NCBI GenBank assembly: GCA_037954665.1
Contig: JBBMOL010000298.1
Coordinates: 558,001 to 622,000, forward strand
DNA length: 64,000 nt
Source of the DNA: Laguncularia racemosa
Taxonomy: Eukaryota; Streptophyta; Magnoliopsida; Myrtales; Combretaceae
Direction of reading: 5' to 3'
The notes beneath the pieces were generated by a model. That model saw nothing but the letters and a program-made list of their open reading frames with translations. It had not been told where the DNA came from and searched no databases. Below, in pieces: positions 44,930-53,827 of this stretch (the first letter of the stretch is position 1; each line of letters opens with the position of its first letter). A program made the position numbers and the translations under genes.

Positions 44930-45120
44930 ATTGACTTAAATATGATGTTCGTTAAGCTATCGATGCAATTAGCATATTCTGGACTTTAAAGCCATCGATC
45001 CGGGCTAATATGACTAGCACATTATCATGTGGACTCGGAATGCCCTCTAAGACCTCCTTCAAAAAGGAAATGGAATTATCCACTATAAGTTTCTTATTTT
45101 GCATATTCATCACCCATTAG
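44930..45120 (-). pseudogene. Tat-like element: protease relic
   Basis: Minus frame reads HDNVLVILARIDGFKVQNML followed by IASIASLTNIIF. This matches the gypsy protease layout but the catalytic D-x-G/N-S motif has become A-S-I-A, so the active Asp is lost. Confidence 0.55.
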
Positions 45121-45615
45121 GATTAGGCATAGGCTTTATTGTTGGAACTAGGTTGTCTCTCTTGTGAAGGTCCTTCAATGATGGTGTTAACTACATCTTT
45201 GGGGACCTTGTTGCCTTAGTTGGGGGCAAAATTGGTCGCTCTATCATCTAGGTCAGCTTACCTCCTTTAAGCTAATCTTGTAGCCTCTTTGGGGCAACTA
45301 TTAATGTATTCACGGAGGTATCCCCTTCTGATGGTATCTTCTAAAGCATTTTTTAATTGGATACAGTCTTTCATGTTATGTCTTATGTCTCTATGGAATT
45401 CGCAATATTTATCTACATTCTTTTTAGAGGGGGATCCTCAAAGTTTTTCAGGCTACATTAGGATAACGCTATTGCGAACTTCAAGGAGTATCTTGCCTTT
45501 GAATTGGTTAAGGGGTGTGTGGTCCACATAGAATGGAATGGTGTGCTTTTTACTACGTTTATCATTATTCCGCTATGAGGTGAATCTTCGTCATTCTTGG
45601 GGCCAAGTTGATCTT

Positions 45616-46200
45616 TTATGGTGGGTCAATTTTTTTCATCTCTCTTCTTATTTGACTTAGTTTGGTTAGCCTCTTTGTGAGCTCTGATATTATCTTCCAT
45701 GGTGATGAATCTCGCAACTCGTTTGTGAAATTCATCAAAGTTTTTGAGTTTGTGTTTGGAAATGGACAGGAAGAAGTATCTTGAAGATCGCACCACCATG
45801 ATGGTAATGTTGAGGGTAACCTGCATGTTGAGATTGGGAATCTCGAGCATGGCTGCCATGAATTTAGACATGAAGTCTCTAATGGACTTATCCTACTTCT
45901 AGTGAATAAGATCAAGACTAGAGGAATCCTTTACTAGCATCTTACTTGCTAAGAAATGCCAATAAAACTACTTGTTGAGCTTTTTGAAGATAGATATAGA
46001 GTTTGACTTTGAATGGTTGTACAAAGTCCGATTTGACTTCTTTAAAGTACCAAGGAAAGCCTTGTAAGCGATTGCATCATTGCATCCCAAGAGGCACACT
46101 TGAGACATGAAATAGCTGAGGTGATCCTTAAGATCAGTGGTACCATCATAAAACTCTAGCATTGGGATACGAATGTGAGGGGGAAACACCTTACCCTAGA
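45616..46200 (-). pseudogene. Tat-like element: Gag, degenerate
   Basis: 45968-46189 reads FPPHIRIPMLEFYDGTTDLK and DHLSYFMSQVCLLGCNDAIA, the typical start of the gypsy retrotransposon Gag domain (Y-D-G-T-x-D-P/L). 45616-45915 continues with KFMAAMLEIPNLNMQVTL and LKNFDEFHKRVARFITMED. The frame shifts between the two blocks. No zinc knuckle is obvious. Confidence 0.75.
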
Positions 46201-46740
46201 TCTCTTGTGTGGATAGAGATTAGATGAATGAAAATCGATCCCAAGAATCGGATTTTTTATTGTTGCATAGGTTTGAAAGTTTCTGAATTATGTCTTCTAG
46301 CTCTTCGACATCAGCTTCATGTGGAGAATGATGGGAGTACACCTAAGATAGTTATGGTTATTAGCATGGGGGTGCTGCTTACCTATGTGAGGCAATGGGA
46401 TCAATTAGTTGTGGCAATGCAAGTGTTGCTGCATTTTGGGTAGCCGCTTGTGGGGTAAGTGGGGGAGATTAGGTGGACGCCTAATCGTCGTCATGATCCC
46501 TCAAGTGTGCACATGGAAGACGATGTTTTTACTATTGTAGTTGGTCTACTCATGCATAGAGCTTAGTGTTTTCAGCATGAAGATTGGTAAGCATTTGCTC
46601 TAAATAAGCTAACCTATCTTCTCTGCCTTAGGGGTTTTGCTGCTATGAATTTAAAGGATTAGTTTGATGGAGTGTTTAGGAAGGTGAATTATCATTTTTT
46701 TAGATTTGAATCTAGTATTGCTAGTTAAGGTTGTGGTTTA
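46201..46740 (-). other. Tat-like element: leader and Gag N-terminal region
   Basis: Region between primer site and recognisable Gag. Short degenerate frames only; no further domain. Contains a few direct short repeats. Confidence 0.4.
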
Positions 46741-46759
46741 GTAACAAACAGCGCTAAAT
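46741..46759 (-). other. Decayed primer binding site of the Tat-like element
   Basis: On minus, ATTTAGCGCTGTTTGTTA follows the LTR end by a few bases. It matches the common gypsy site tggcgccgtttgtgg except for G-to-A and C-to-T changes, as expected after methylated-cytosine decay. Confidence 0.45.
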
Positions 46760-46765
46760 GTTGTT

Positions 46766-47197
46766 TGTTGATTTCATTAGAGAATGGATTAGCTTGCAAT
46801 GCACAGGGGAAGTATGAGATATGGGGGTGCTAAGATTGTTCGGCATTGTCACTCCAATGCTCAAGTTAGAATGTTAAGAATAAGAGATAGTTAAAAGGAT
46901 AGCTAAGAGGCTTAAAGGTTTTTATCCCCTTACTAGTAGGCAGCTTTAGGCCTTTATAAAGAGCACCAATATACATTTATTCTTGATGAATGTAGGGTAC
47001 GTCTTTAGCTACATGTCCAAGGTGCTGAAGTAGTAGGAGAGTGGGTAACTCAATCCATAATGTGCCCTTTCTACTATTAACTGGGTCAAAGGTTGTGGCT
47101 CATAGAGTCGAGGTATCTCATAGCCAAGCTTCTTGTGTGAGATAGAATAAAGGCTTGGACCACGCTTAGATCTATTGCAAAAAATGGCCTATTAACA
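46766..47197 (-). repeat. 5' LTR of the Tat-like element (minus orientation)
   Basis: 432 bp, matching 35279-35703 by eye with substantial divergence. On minus starts TGTTAATAGGCCATTTTTTG and ends ..GAAATCAACA. Its right neighbour is 20 bp of LINE sequence, then the CRM-like element. Confidence 0.75.
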
Positions 47198-47217
47198 AAT
47201 AATATCATAGCATTTTC

Positions 47218-47844
47218 TGACGTGAACCCTAGATATCGATCTAAGACCCAATGATCAATAAGGATTCAAGCCCTAAAATCGAAATTGAATCGAATGAATC
47301 AAACGTAACCCGGCCCCAATCGAACATGCTGAATGGAACCTAAGCTATCACGGATCGATTTCCCCAAGCGTTTAGGATGAAGAAATCAAGATTAGTTCAA
47401 TTCGCAAGAACTAAAGGAAGAGAGAACTCTCTCAAAAATCTCATTCACAATATGATAAATCTGATAATGCCCTTTCAAATGTCATACAAAGGAGTTTATA
47501 TTCGTCATTAATTAAAAGCTGGCGGCCTAAATACATCCAGGGCCGGCTTTGAAATAAAAAAAAAAACAACGGATGGGTTGGCTGCCTTTCCTTCGCTGGT
47601 GGTCGTCAATGCAATTCCGATGTCCTCCGCTTCATCCCTACTTTGATATATGATGTTCATGAGCTTAGGACTTGTGTTAGAGTTGTGTCGAGTCACCTCT
47701 TGCTCCTGAAGTTCCACAATCAACTCTTGCAATGCCTCCTTCATTCGCTTGGTCCGTGATCGTGTCATAGGACCCCCGATACCTTGTAAAGGGTCATTAG
47801 CTTTGACTAGCTCCTGAGTGTTGGATGCCTCCTGATCTCTATCA
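47218..47844 (-). repeat. 3' LTR of the CRM-like element (encodes the pol C-terminus)
   Basis: 627 bp. The first 337 bp (on minus) remain in the pol frame, up to the stop at 47508. It lacks a segment of about 95 bp present in the 5' LTR near 53468-53565. Confidence 0.9.
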
Positions 47845-48110
47845 TTCCCCCCTTCCTCGAAAGGATTCGTCCTCGAATCACCTGCATCATATAAAAAAAG
47901 ATCAGAAACATTAAAAGTAGCACTTACATTACCGTATTGACTTGGTAAATCGAGTTTGTAAGCATTGTCGTTGACTTGCTTCAACACTTGAAAAGGTCCA
48001 TCTCCCCTAGGATGCAATTTAGACTTCCGTTGTGTAGCAAACCTTTCTTTTCTCAAATGTAACCAAACCCAGTCTCTAGGTTGAAAGGTAAGCTTGACAC
48101 GACCCTTGTT
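47508..48110 (-). pseudogene. CRM-like element: integrase C-terminus and MTRSRTK tail, running into the LTR
   Basis: Frame 47508-48056 on minus: KLHPRGDGPFQVLKQVNDNA and KLDLPSQYGNVSATFNVSDL (integrase C-terminal domain), NPFEEGGNDRDQ, then GGPMTRSRTKRMKEALQELI. The EEGGN codons are the polypurine tract and everything after lies in the 3' LTR. The tail is basic and resembles the C-terminal chromatin-targeting tails of CRM-type chromoviruses, though I cannot prove it here. Upstream, a TAA at about 48115 replaces a Gln codon. Confidence 0.8.
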
Positions 48111-48113
48111 TAC

Positions 48114-48990
48114 TTATCGAGCATAGTGCTCATTCTTCTTCTCAATGTTAGCTCGGGCCTTGGCATGCAATTCCCTGACTAACTCTACTTTTCTCTTTCC
48201 ATCAAAATCAACAAATTCGTTAGGAGGCAAGGGTAAAATATCTAAGGGAGTCAACAGATTAAATCCATACACAATCTCAAATGGTGAGTATGATGCAGTA
48301 GAATGCACAGCTCTATTATATGCGAATTCAACATGAGGCAAATAATTTTCCCATTGTTTTAAGTTCTTTTTCAAAACAGCACGCAACAATTGTGAAAGGG
48401 TCCTATTAACTACTTCTATTTGACCATCCGTCTGAGGATGTGCAATAGTAGAAAATAACAATTTAGTTCCCAATCGGTTCCACAAAGTGCGCTAGAAATG
48501 GCTGAGAAACTTAACATCCTTATCACTTACTATGGACCTTGGCAGGCTATGCAAACGCACAATTTCTTTAAAGAATAAATCAGCAATATGTGTTGCATCA
48601 TTAGTTTTAGAACAGACAATAAAGTGAGCCATTTTGCTAAACCTATCGACAACAACAAATATGCTATTCTTGCCATTACTAGATCGTGGCAAACCTAGAA
48701 CAAAGTCCATATAAATGTTAGTCCAAGGCTGATGAGGTACAGGTAATGGGATGTATTCTCCATGTGGCATTACTTTGGATTTAGCCTGTTTACATACAAT
48801 GCATTTTTCACACACAGCTTGCACACTATGTTTCATCCTAGGCTAGTAAAAATGCTCATGCAAAATGTCCAAAGTTTTCTATATACCAAAGTGCCCCATT
48901 AGTCCACCCCCATGTGTTTCTCTAACAAGCAATTCATGCAAGGAACATTTAGGAACACAAAGTTTGTCTTTCTTAAACAGAAACACCTCA
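48114..48990 (-). pseudogene. CRM-like element: integrase zinc finger and core, degenerate
   Basis: Minus. 48492-48836 holds the zinc-finger end (CEKCIVCKQAK) and the core start IYMDFVLGLPRSS with the first catalytic Asp and SDKDVKF with the second. 48114-48485 holds the TDGQIEVVNRTLSQLLRAVL region with the catalytic Glu and the following ENYLPHVEFAYNRAVH block. A TAG interrupts at about 48490 and one at 48842. Frame differs from RT, so a frameshift lies near 48840-49000. Domains are otherwise well preserved. Confidence 0.87.
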
Positions 48991-49006
48991 TGCTTATAAA
49001 AATCAG

Positions 49007-50770
49007 CTATGCATGCTCAGAAACAACACTCCACACTTGACCAAAATCAGCATCATTCTCATACAAATCCTTGATAAACTCAAATCTAAGCAATTTTGTT
49101 TGTAAAGAGGTTAGAAGTAAATACCTCCTGGATAGTGCATCAGCCACTACATTTTCTTTCCTTTGCTTGTATTTGATAACATAAGGAAAAGTTTCAATAA
49201 ATTCCAGCCACCTAGCGTGCCTTTTGTTCAACTTACCCTGAGTCTTCAAGAACTTCAAGCTTTCATGATCTGAGTGGATAATGAACTCCTTGGGCCATAG
49301 ATAGTGCTGCCAAGTTTGTAAAGTCCTCACTAATGCGTATAGCTCTTTATCATAGGTAGGATAATTCAATGCCGCCCCATTAAGCTTTTCACTAAAGTAA
49401 GCAATTGGCTTGGAATCCTGCATCAAAACACCACCAATACTTTTCCCAAAAGCATCACATTCAATTTCAAAGACTTTTTCAAAATTAGGTAGAACAAGCA
49501 AAGGTGCATTGTTCAGCTTTTCTTTCAAAGTATTGAAAGCTTTCTCATGTATTTCAGTCTACCTAAACTCAACATTCTTTTTAACAAGGTCATTTAAAGG
49601 AGCAGTTATAGAACTAAAATCCCTCACAAATCTCCTATAAAAGCTTGCTAAGCTATGAAAGCTTCTTACCTCATTAGCATTCTTAGGTGTTGGCCATTCT
49701 TTGATCGCTTTTACCTTCTCCTCATCAATAGAAATCCCCTGTGCACCTACAATAAAACCCAAAAATACCACAAACTCCATGCAAAAGGTACATTTCTTTA
49801 AATTTGCAAATAACTTATTTTCTCTCAAAACAGTGAAAACCATTTGCAAATGCTAAACATGTTCTTCTAGACTTTTACTGTAGACTAAAATGTCATCAAA
49901 ATAGACTACAACAAATTTTCCTATGAAAGTACGAAGAACATGATTCATTAATCTCATAAACGTACTTGGTGCATTTGTTAAACCAAAAGGCATTACCAAC
50001 CATTCATAGAGACCATATTTGGTTTTAAAAGCGGTTTTCCATTCATCTCCTTCTCTCATGTGTATTTGGTAATAACCATTCTTTAAATCAACCTTTGAAA
50101 ACAAACACGCACCATCCAGTTCATCTAACATATCATCAAGCCTAGGTATGGGATGTCGGTACTTAACTATGATTTTGTTGATGGCTCGACAATCCACACA
50201 CATACGCCATGATCCATCCTTCTTTGGAACCAGAATAACAAGAACCGAACATGGGCTAAGGCTCTCTTTCACAAAACCCCTTTCTTCTAGTTCATCCACT
50301 TGCCTCTGAATCTCCTTTGTCTCCTTTGGATTTGCTTTATAGGCAGGTCTATTTGGAATTGAGGCACCTGGAACGAAGTCGATTTGATGCTCAATACCTC
50401 TCAACGGAGGTAATCCACTAAGTATCTCCTCAGGGAACAAGTCAGCAAACTCCTGCAAAAAAGAAACAATAACTGCAGGCAAAGAAGGGTTAAGATGGTC
50501 AGTGGAAAAATAAACATCCTTGTACATCAGTATAAGTAAGTGCCATTTTACCTTCAAGGCACCTTCAATCTCACTTACCTCGCCAATTTCACTAGTGTTT
50601 CCCTCGAATTCTTTTCTCTCATGGCTCACAAGTGTATTTTTACCACTCGCTTTCACAATCTCGTTCTTCTTTTCTTGTTCAATTTTGTGTTTCCCTCTCT
50701 CTCTAAACTCTCTAGCAATCCTCAACCGATCCTCACTAGCCTCCCAAGGATTAAGGGGTGTCAAGACCAC
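49007..50770 (-). pseudogene. CRM-like element: reverse transcriptase and RNase H, interrupted by stops
   Basis: Minus, one frame. 49853-50770: RT with DELEERGFVKESLSPCSVLV, VPKKDGSWRMCVDCRAINKI, FSKVDLKNGYYQI and the YFDD catalytic box (49892-49903). 49559-49849: RT thumb (FLGFIVGAQGISIDEEKVKA). 49007-49528: RNase H (LVLPNFEKVFEIECDAFGKS, YALVRTLQTWQHYLWPKEFI, HSDHESLKFL). TAG stops at about 49850 (was Gln) and 49557 (was Trp) are G-to-A type. All catalytic residues remain readable. Confidence 0.9.
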
Positions 50771-51470
50771 CTATCTTTTGTTCAGAATAAAGGAATACCT
50801 ATTATGATACCCATCATGAGTGACTTTTCTATCAAACTGCCAAGGTCGTCCCAATAAGATGTGGTAAGCCTGCATAGGTACCACATCACACAATACCTCA
50901 TCACGGTATTTCCCTATAGAGAAAGAAACCAATACCTTCTTGGTCACTTTAACCTCCCTACATTCACTCAACCACTGCAACTTATAAGGCTGATCATGCT
51001 TCACAGTTTTCAGGCTCAATTTATCAACCAATAACGTGCTAGCAACATTTGTACAACTACCACTATCAATAATCAAACTACACACCTTGTTATTCACATG
51101 GCATCTAGTATGGAAGATATGCTCTCGCTGCACTTCATCACCCTCATTCTTAGGTTGAGTATTGAGAATCCACCTGGTAACAAGAAATTCTCTCTTTACA
51201 GGACCTTCCATATCCACATCACTACAATCTTCCAGTAGGGGCATGTCGTCATCATCCCCTGAACTCACACTCTCCACATCACCACTCTCCAAAAGGATCA
51301 TTGCCTTAGTGTTTGGACACTGCGATGCAATATGCTCATATCCTTGGCACTTGAAACACTTAATGTCACGTAATCTAGAAGTAGATTTGGTTTCAGTGTT
51401 ACCTTTCGAATAAGATGCTGGTGCCTTAGCCTTCTCTTCCTCCTTAGCTTTTGGTGATGATTTATTATTC
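50771..51470 (-). pseudogene. CRM-like element: Gag zinc knuckle and protease
   Basis: Minus. The knuckle CFKCQGYEHIASQC (about 51317-51358) is intact CCHC. The protease IIDSGSCTNVA (about 51055-51075) has the catalytic Asp in D-S-G-S. Then a segment to LGRPWQFDRKVTHDGYHNRY, the end of protease. A TAG at 50771-50773 separates it from RT. Confidence 0.87.
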
Positions 51471-51472
51471 TT

Positions 51473-52360
51473 CTAATTCGACTTCCATGATGAACTAGAA
51501 GTTGAATTATACTTGGAAGAACTTGAAGCTGGATTATACCTTGAAGTACTCTTTGCCTTCAATTGCTTCTCAATCTTGCTCGCCTTATGCAACAATTCCT
51601 CAATATCTACAAAATGCTGTAAATCAACGATATCAGCGATCTCCCTATTCAAACCAGTAATGAACCTAGCCATTGTAGCTTCATCATCCTCTTCTACATT
51701 AGCTATAATCATGGCTATTTCCATTTCTTTGAAGTAATCCTCTACACTTTTGGACCCTTGTGTCAAGCTTTGCAGTTTCCTATGTAAATCCCTAAAATAA
51801 TGAGTAGGAATGTACCTCTTCTGCATGATTGTTTTCATCTCATCCCATGTGCTGACAGGTCTCTCCCCATATCGTCTTCTATTTCTAATTAGTTGATCCC
51901 ATCATACACTCGCATAGTCAGTGAATTTGACTACTGCAAGTTTAATCTTCTTATCCTCTGAATAATTATGGCACTCAAATATGTGATCAACCTTTCGCTC
52001 CCACCCCAAGTATAATTCCGAGTCATTCTTCCCTTGAAAGGGTAGTATTTTCATCCTTATGCTACCCAAATTATTATCTCTCCTTTAGGTATTGTCTCTC
52101 CCCATCACAAAATTATACTCTCCCACTTCAGTATCTTCTTCTAATTCCATTCTCACTCCCCTCCTCGGAAGCCTCTCAAGTCTTCGACCCACTGTAGTGC
52201 TACTCGTGGGCTCCCTACTCTGTTCCATCCTACCTATCCTTTGTTGGACTGGCTCCAACTCAGCCCTCATCATTTTTCTCATCTCACTCAACAACGCATC
52301 AAACATCAACTTATTATCTCTTACTCCCTTCTCCCTTTCAGGTGAACTTTGGCCAGACAT
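51473..52360 (-). pseudogene. CRM-like element: Gag, interrupted by stops
   Basis: Minus. 52085-52360 from ATG 52360 (MSGQSSPEREKGVRDNKLMF, with a Met- and Arg-rich N-terminus), a stop at 52085, then a broken stretch (W..FQGKNDSEL region) and 51473-51838 (YKLQSLTQGSKSVEDYFKEM, MARFITGLNREIADIVDLQH), the retrotransposon Gag core of gypsy type. Stops at about 51473 and 51898 complete the damage. Confidence 0.85.
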
Positions 52361-53087
52361 ATTTGCTGCAACAAAGAACGTTAGTAATAAAAATATATCA
52401 AGGCCTCACAATTCACTCCCTCACGTGTTTACATTCAAAGATGAAAATTCACTCTTGTGTAACACAAATTTTGGGACTTCTCATGATATTAATCTCACAC
52501 TCTATTTTTCCTTTACAAGTCCTTGTTCTAGAACTAACTCAACGAAATTTCTTCAAATAAACGACTAGGATAAATCAATGTGACAACTCAAAAAAAAAAT
52601 AAAATTAAGCAACGAATAACGATGACAAGCTCAATGACCGAAATGGAATATGAACAACTTGACAGGAAAAACAATGAACTCGGACAATTTATCCGGTGAA
52701 ATAAAATATCAATGGGAATTCAATCAACATTCAGCAAACCTTTTTTTTTTTTTATTTCACACCAAGAATTGCTATTTAGAATGTGATATTCCTTGACTAG
52801 AATAAACAACGAGTAAGTGGATCTATTGGCCGAAGGAGATAATGAAAAAGGATTCTAAGTCCTTTAATGAAATCGGCAGCGGAATGTATAAATATATATA
52901 TTATATGCCGATGGAATCAGGAACAATGGGAAATCACAAGAAGCAATTGTGCGACCAAACAATGTCAGCAATAAACAATGGGATTAACGAGCCAAATTCC
53001 TACGAACGATTTTTTTTTAATAGGCTACGATAGAAAATTCACACAATCAATGAACAAGGATAGAAATTACCCGATTCAATGAGCCTC
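52361..53087 (-). other. CRM-like element leader (5' UTR)
   Basis: Between primer site and Gag ATG, about 730 bp. T-rich runs (52741-52753) and no ORF of note. It is duplicated in inverted orientation at 63318-64000 (partly outside the window). Confidence 0.6.
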
Positions 53088-53100
53088 GGCTTTGATACCA
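53088..53100 (-). other. Primer binding site of the CRM-like element
   Basis: On minus TGGTATCAAAGCC, two bases after the 5' LTR. It pairs with the 3' end of initiator methionine tRNA (one G/A difference from the usual tggtatcagagc). Confidence 0.85.
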
Positions 53101-53102
53101 AA

Positions 53103-53822
53103 TGACGCGAACCCTAGATATCGATCTAAGACCCAACGATCAATAAGGATTCAAACCCTAGAATCAAAATTGAATCGAATGAATCAAACGTAACCTGACC
53201 CCAATCAAACACGCCGAATGGAACCTAAGCTATCACAGATCGATTTCCCCAAGCGTTTAGGATGAAGAAATCAAGATTAGTTCAATTCGCAAGAATTAAA
53301 GGAAGAGAGAACTCTCTCAAAAATCTCATTCACAATATGGTAAATTTGATAATGCCCTTTCAAATGTCATACAAAGGAGTTTATATTCGTCATTAATTAA
53401 AAGTTGGCGGCCTAAATACATCCAGGGCCGGCTTTGAAATAATAAAAAAAACAACGGATGGGTTAGGCCAGCCAGTAGGTCGGCAGTGTAAATTCCAAGG
53501 TCGGCAGCCTTCATAGCTAGCGTACCTTGCCTTTTAAAGGCCAGCCAATTCTAGGCTGGCGGCCTTTCCTTTGCTGGTGGTCGTCAATGCAATTCTGATG
53601 TCCCCCGCTTCGTCCTTACTTTGATATATGATGTTCATGAGCTTAGGACTTATGTTAGAGTTGTGTCGAGTTACCTCTTGCTCCTGAAGTTCCATAATCA
53701 ACCATTGCAATGCCTCCTTCTTTTGCTTGGTCCGTGATCGTGTCATAGGACCCCCGATACCTTGTAAAGGGTCATTAGCTTTGACTAGCTCCTGAGTGTT
53801 GGATGCCTCCGGATCTCTATCA
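53103..53822 (-). repeat. 5' LTR of the CRM-like element
   Basis: 720 bp; pairs with 47218-47844. Its frame still reads the MTRSRTKQKKEALQWLIMEL tail, although this copy does not follow a pol frame. Repeated in inverted copy at 62586-63302. Confidence 0.9.
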
Positions 53823-53827
53823 TTTTC

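Larger units (their letters stand above)
35279..47197 (-). mobile_element. Ty3-gypsy element, Tat-like lineage, with antisense ORF
   Basis: Minus-strand element of 11.9 kb with LTRs of about 425-432 bp (35279-35703; 46766-47197), both beginning TGTTGA and ending TCAACA. On minus: 5' LTR, a decayed primer site (46741-46759), gag (about 45600-46200), protease relic, RT, RNase H, integrase (ending at 39860), then an antisense spliced ORF (36518-39219, plus strand), a purine-rich tract and the 3' LTR. The integrase sequence type and the additional antisense ORF point to the Tat lineage. Most frames are broken. A solo-type LTR lies in integrase (40671-42129). The 5-bp flanks do not match, so no target duplication is evident. 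Confidence 0.8.
47218..53822 (-). mobile_element. Ty3-gypsy CRM-like chromovirus element with 5-bp target duplication
   Basis: 6,605 bp on minus: 5' LTR 53103-53822 (720 bp), primer site (53088-53100), gag-pol in one main frame with stops, polypurine tract (plus 47845-47860), 3' LTR 47218-47844 (627 bp). Both flanks have ttttc (47213-47217; 53823-53827), a perfect 5-bp target duplication. LTRs begin TGATAGAGATC and end CGCGTCA or CGTCA. LTR divergence is several percent, mostly transitions, plus a 95-bp length difference. I call it CRM-like from the integrase C-terminus (KLDLPSQYGNVSATFNVSDL), the MTRSRTK tail and the ORF running into the LTR; lineage is an inference. Confidence 0.88.

Noticed and set aside
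46741..47217. A matching target-site duplication for the Tat-like element
   Set aside because: The 5-bp flanks are ttatt (35274-35278) and aataa (47198-47202), which are reverse complements and not direct copies; I do not count this as a duplication.
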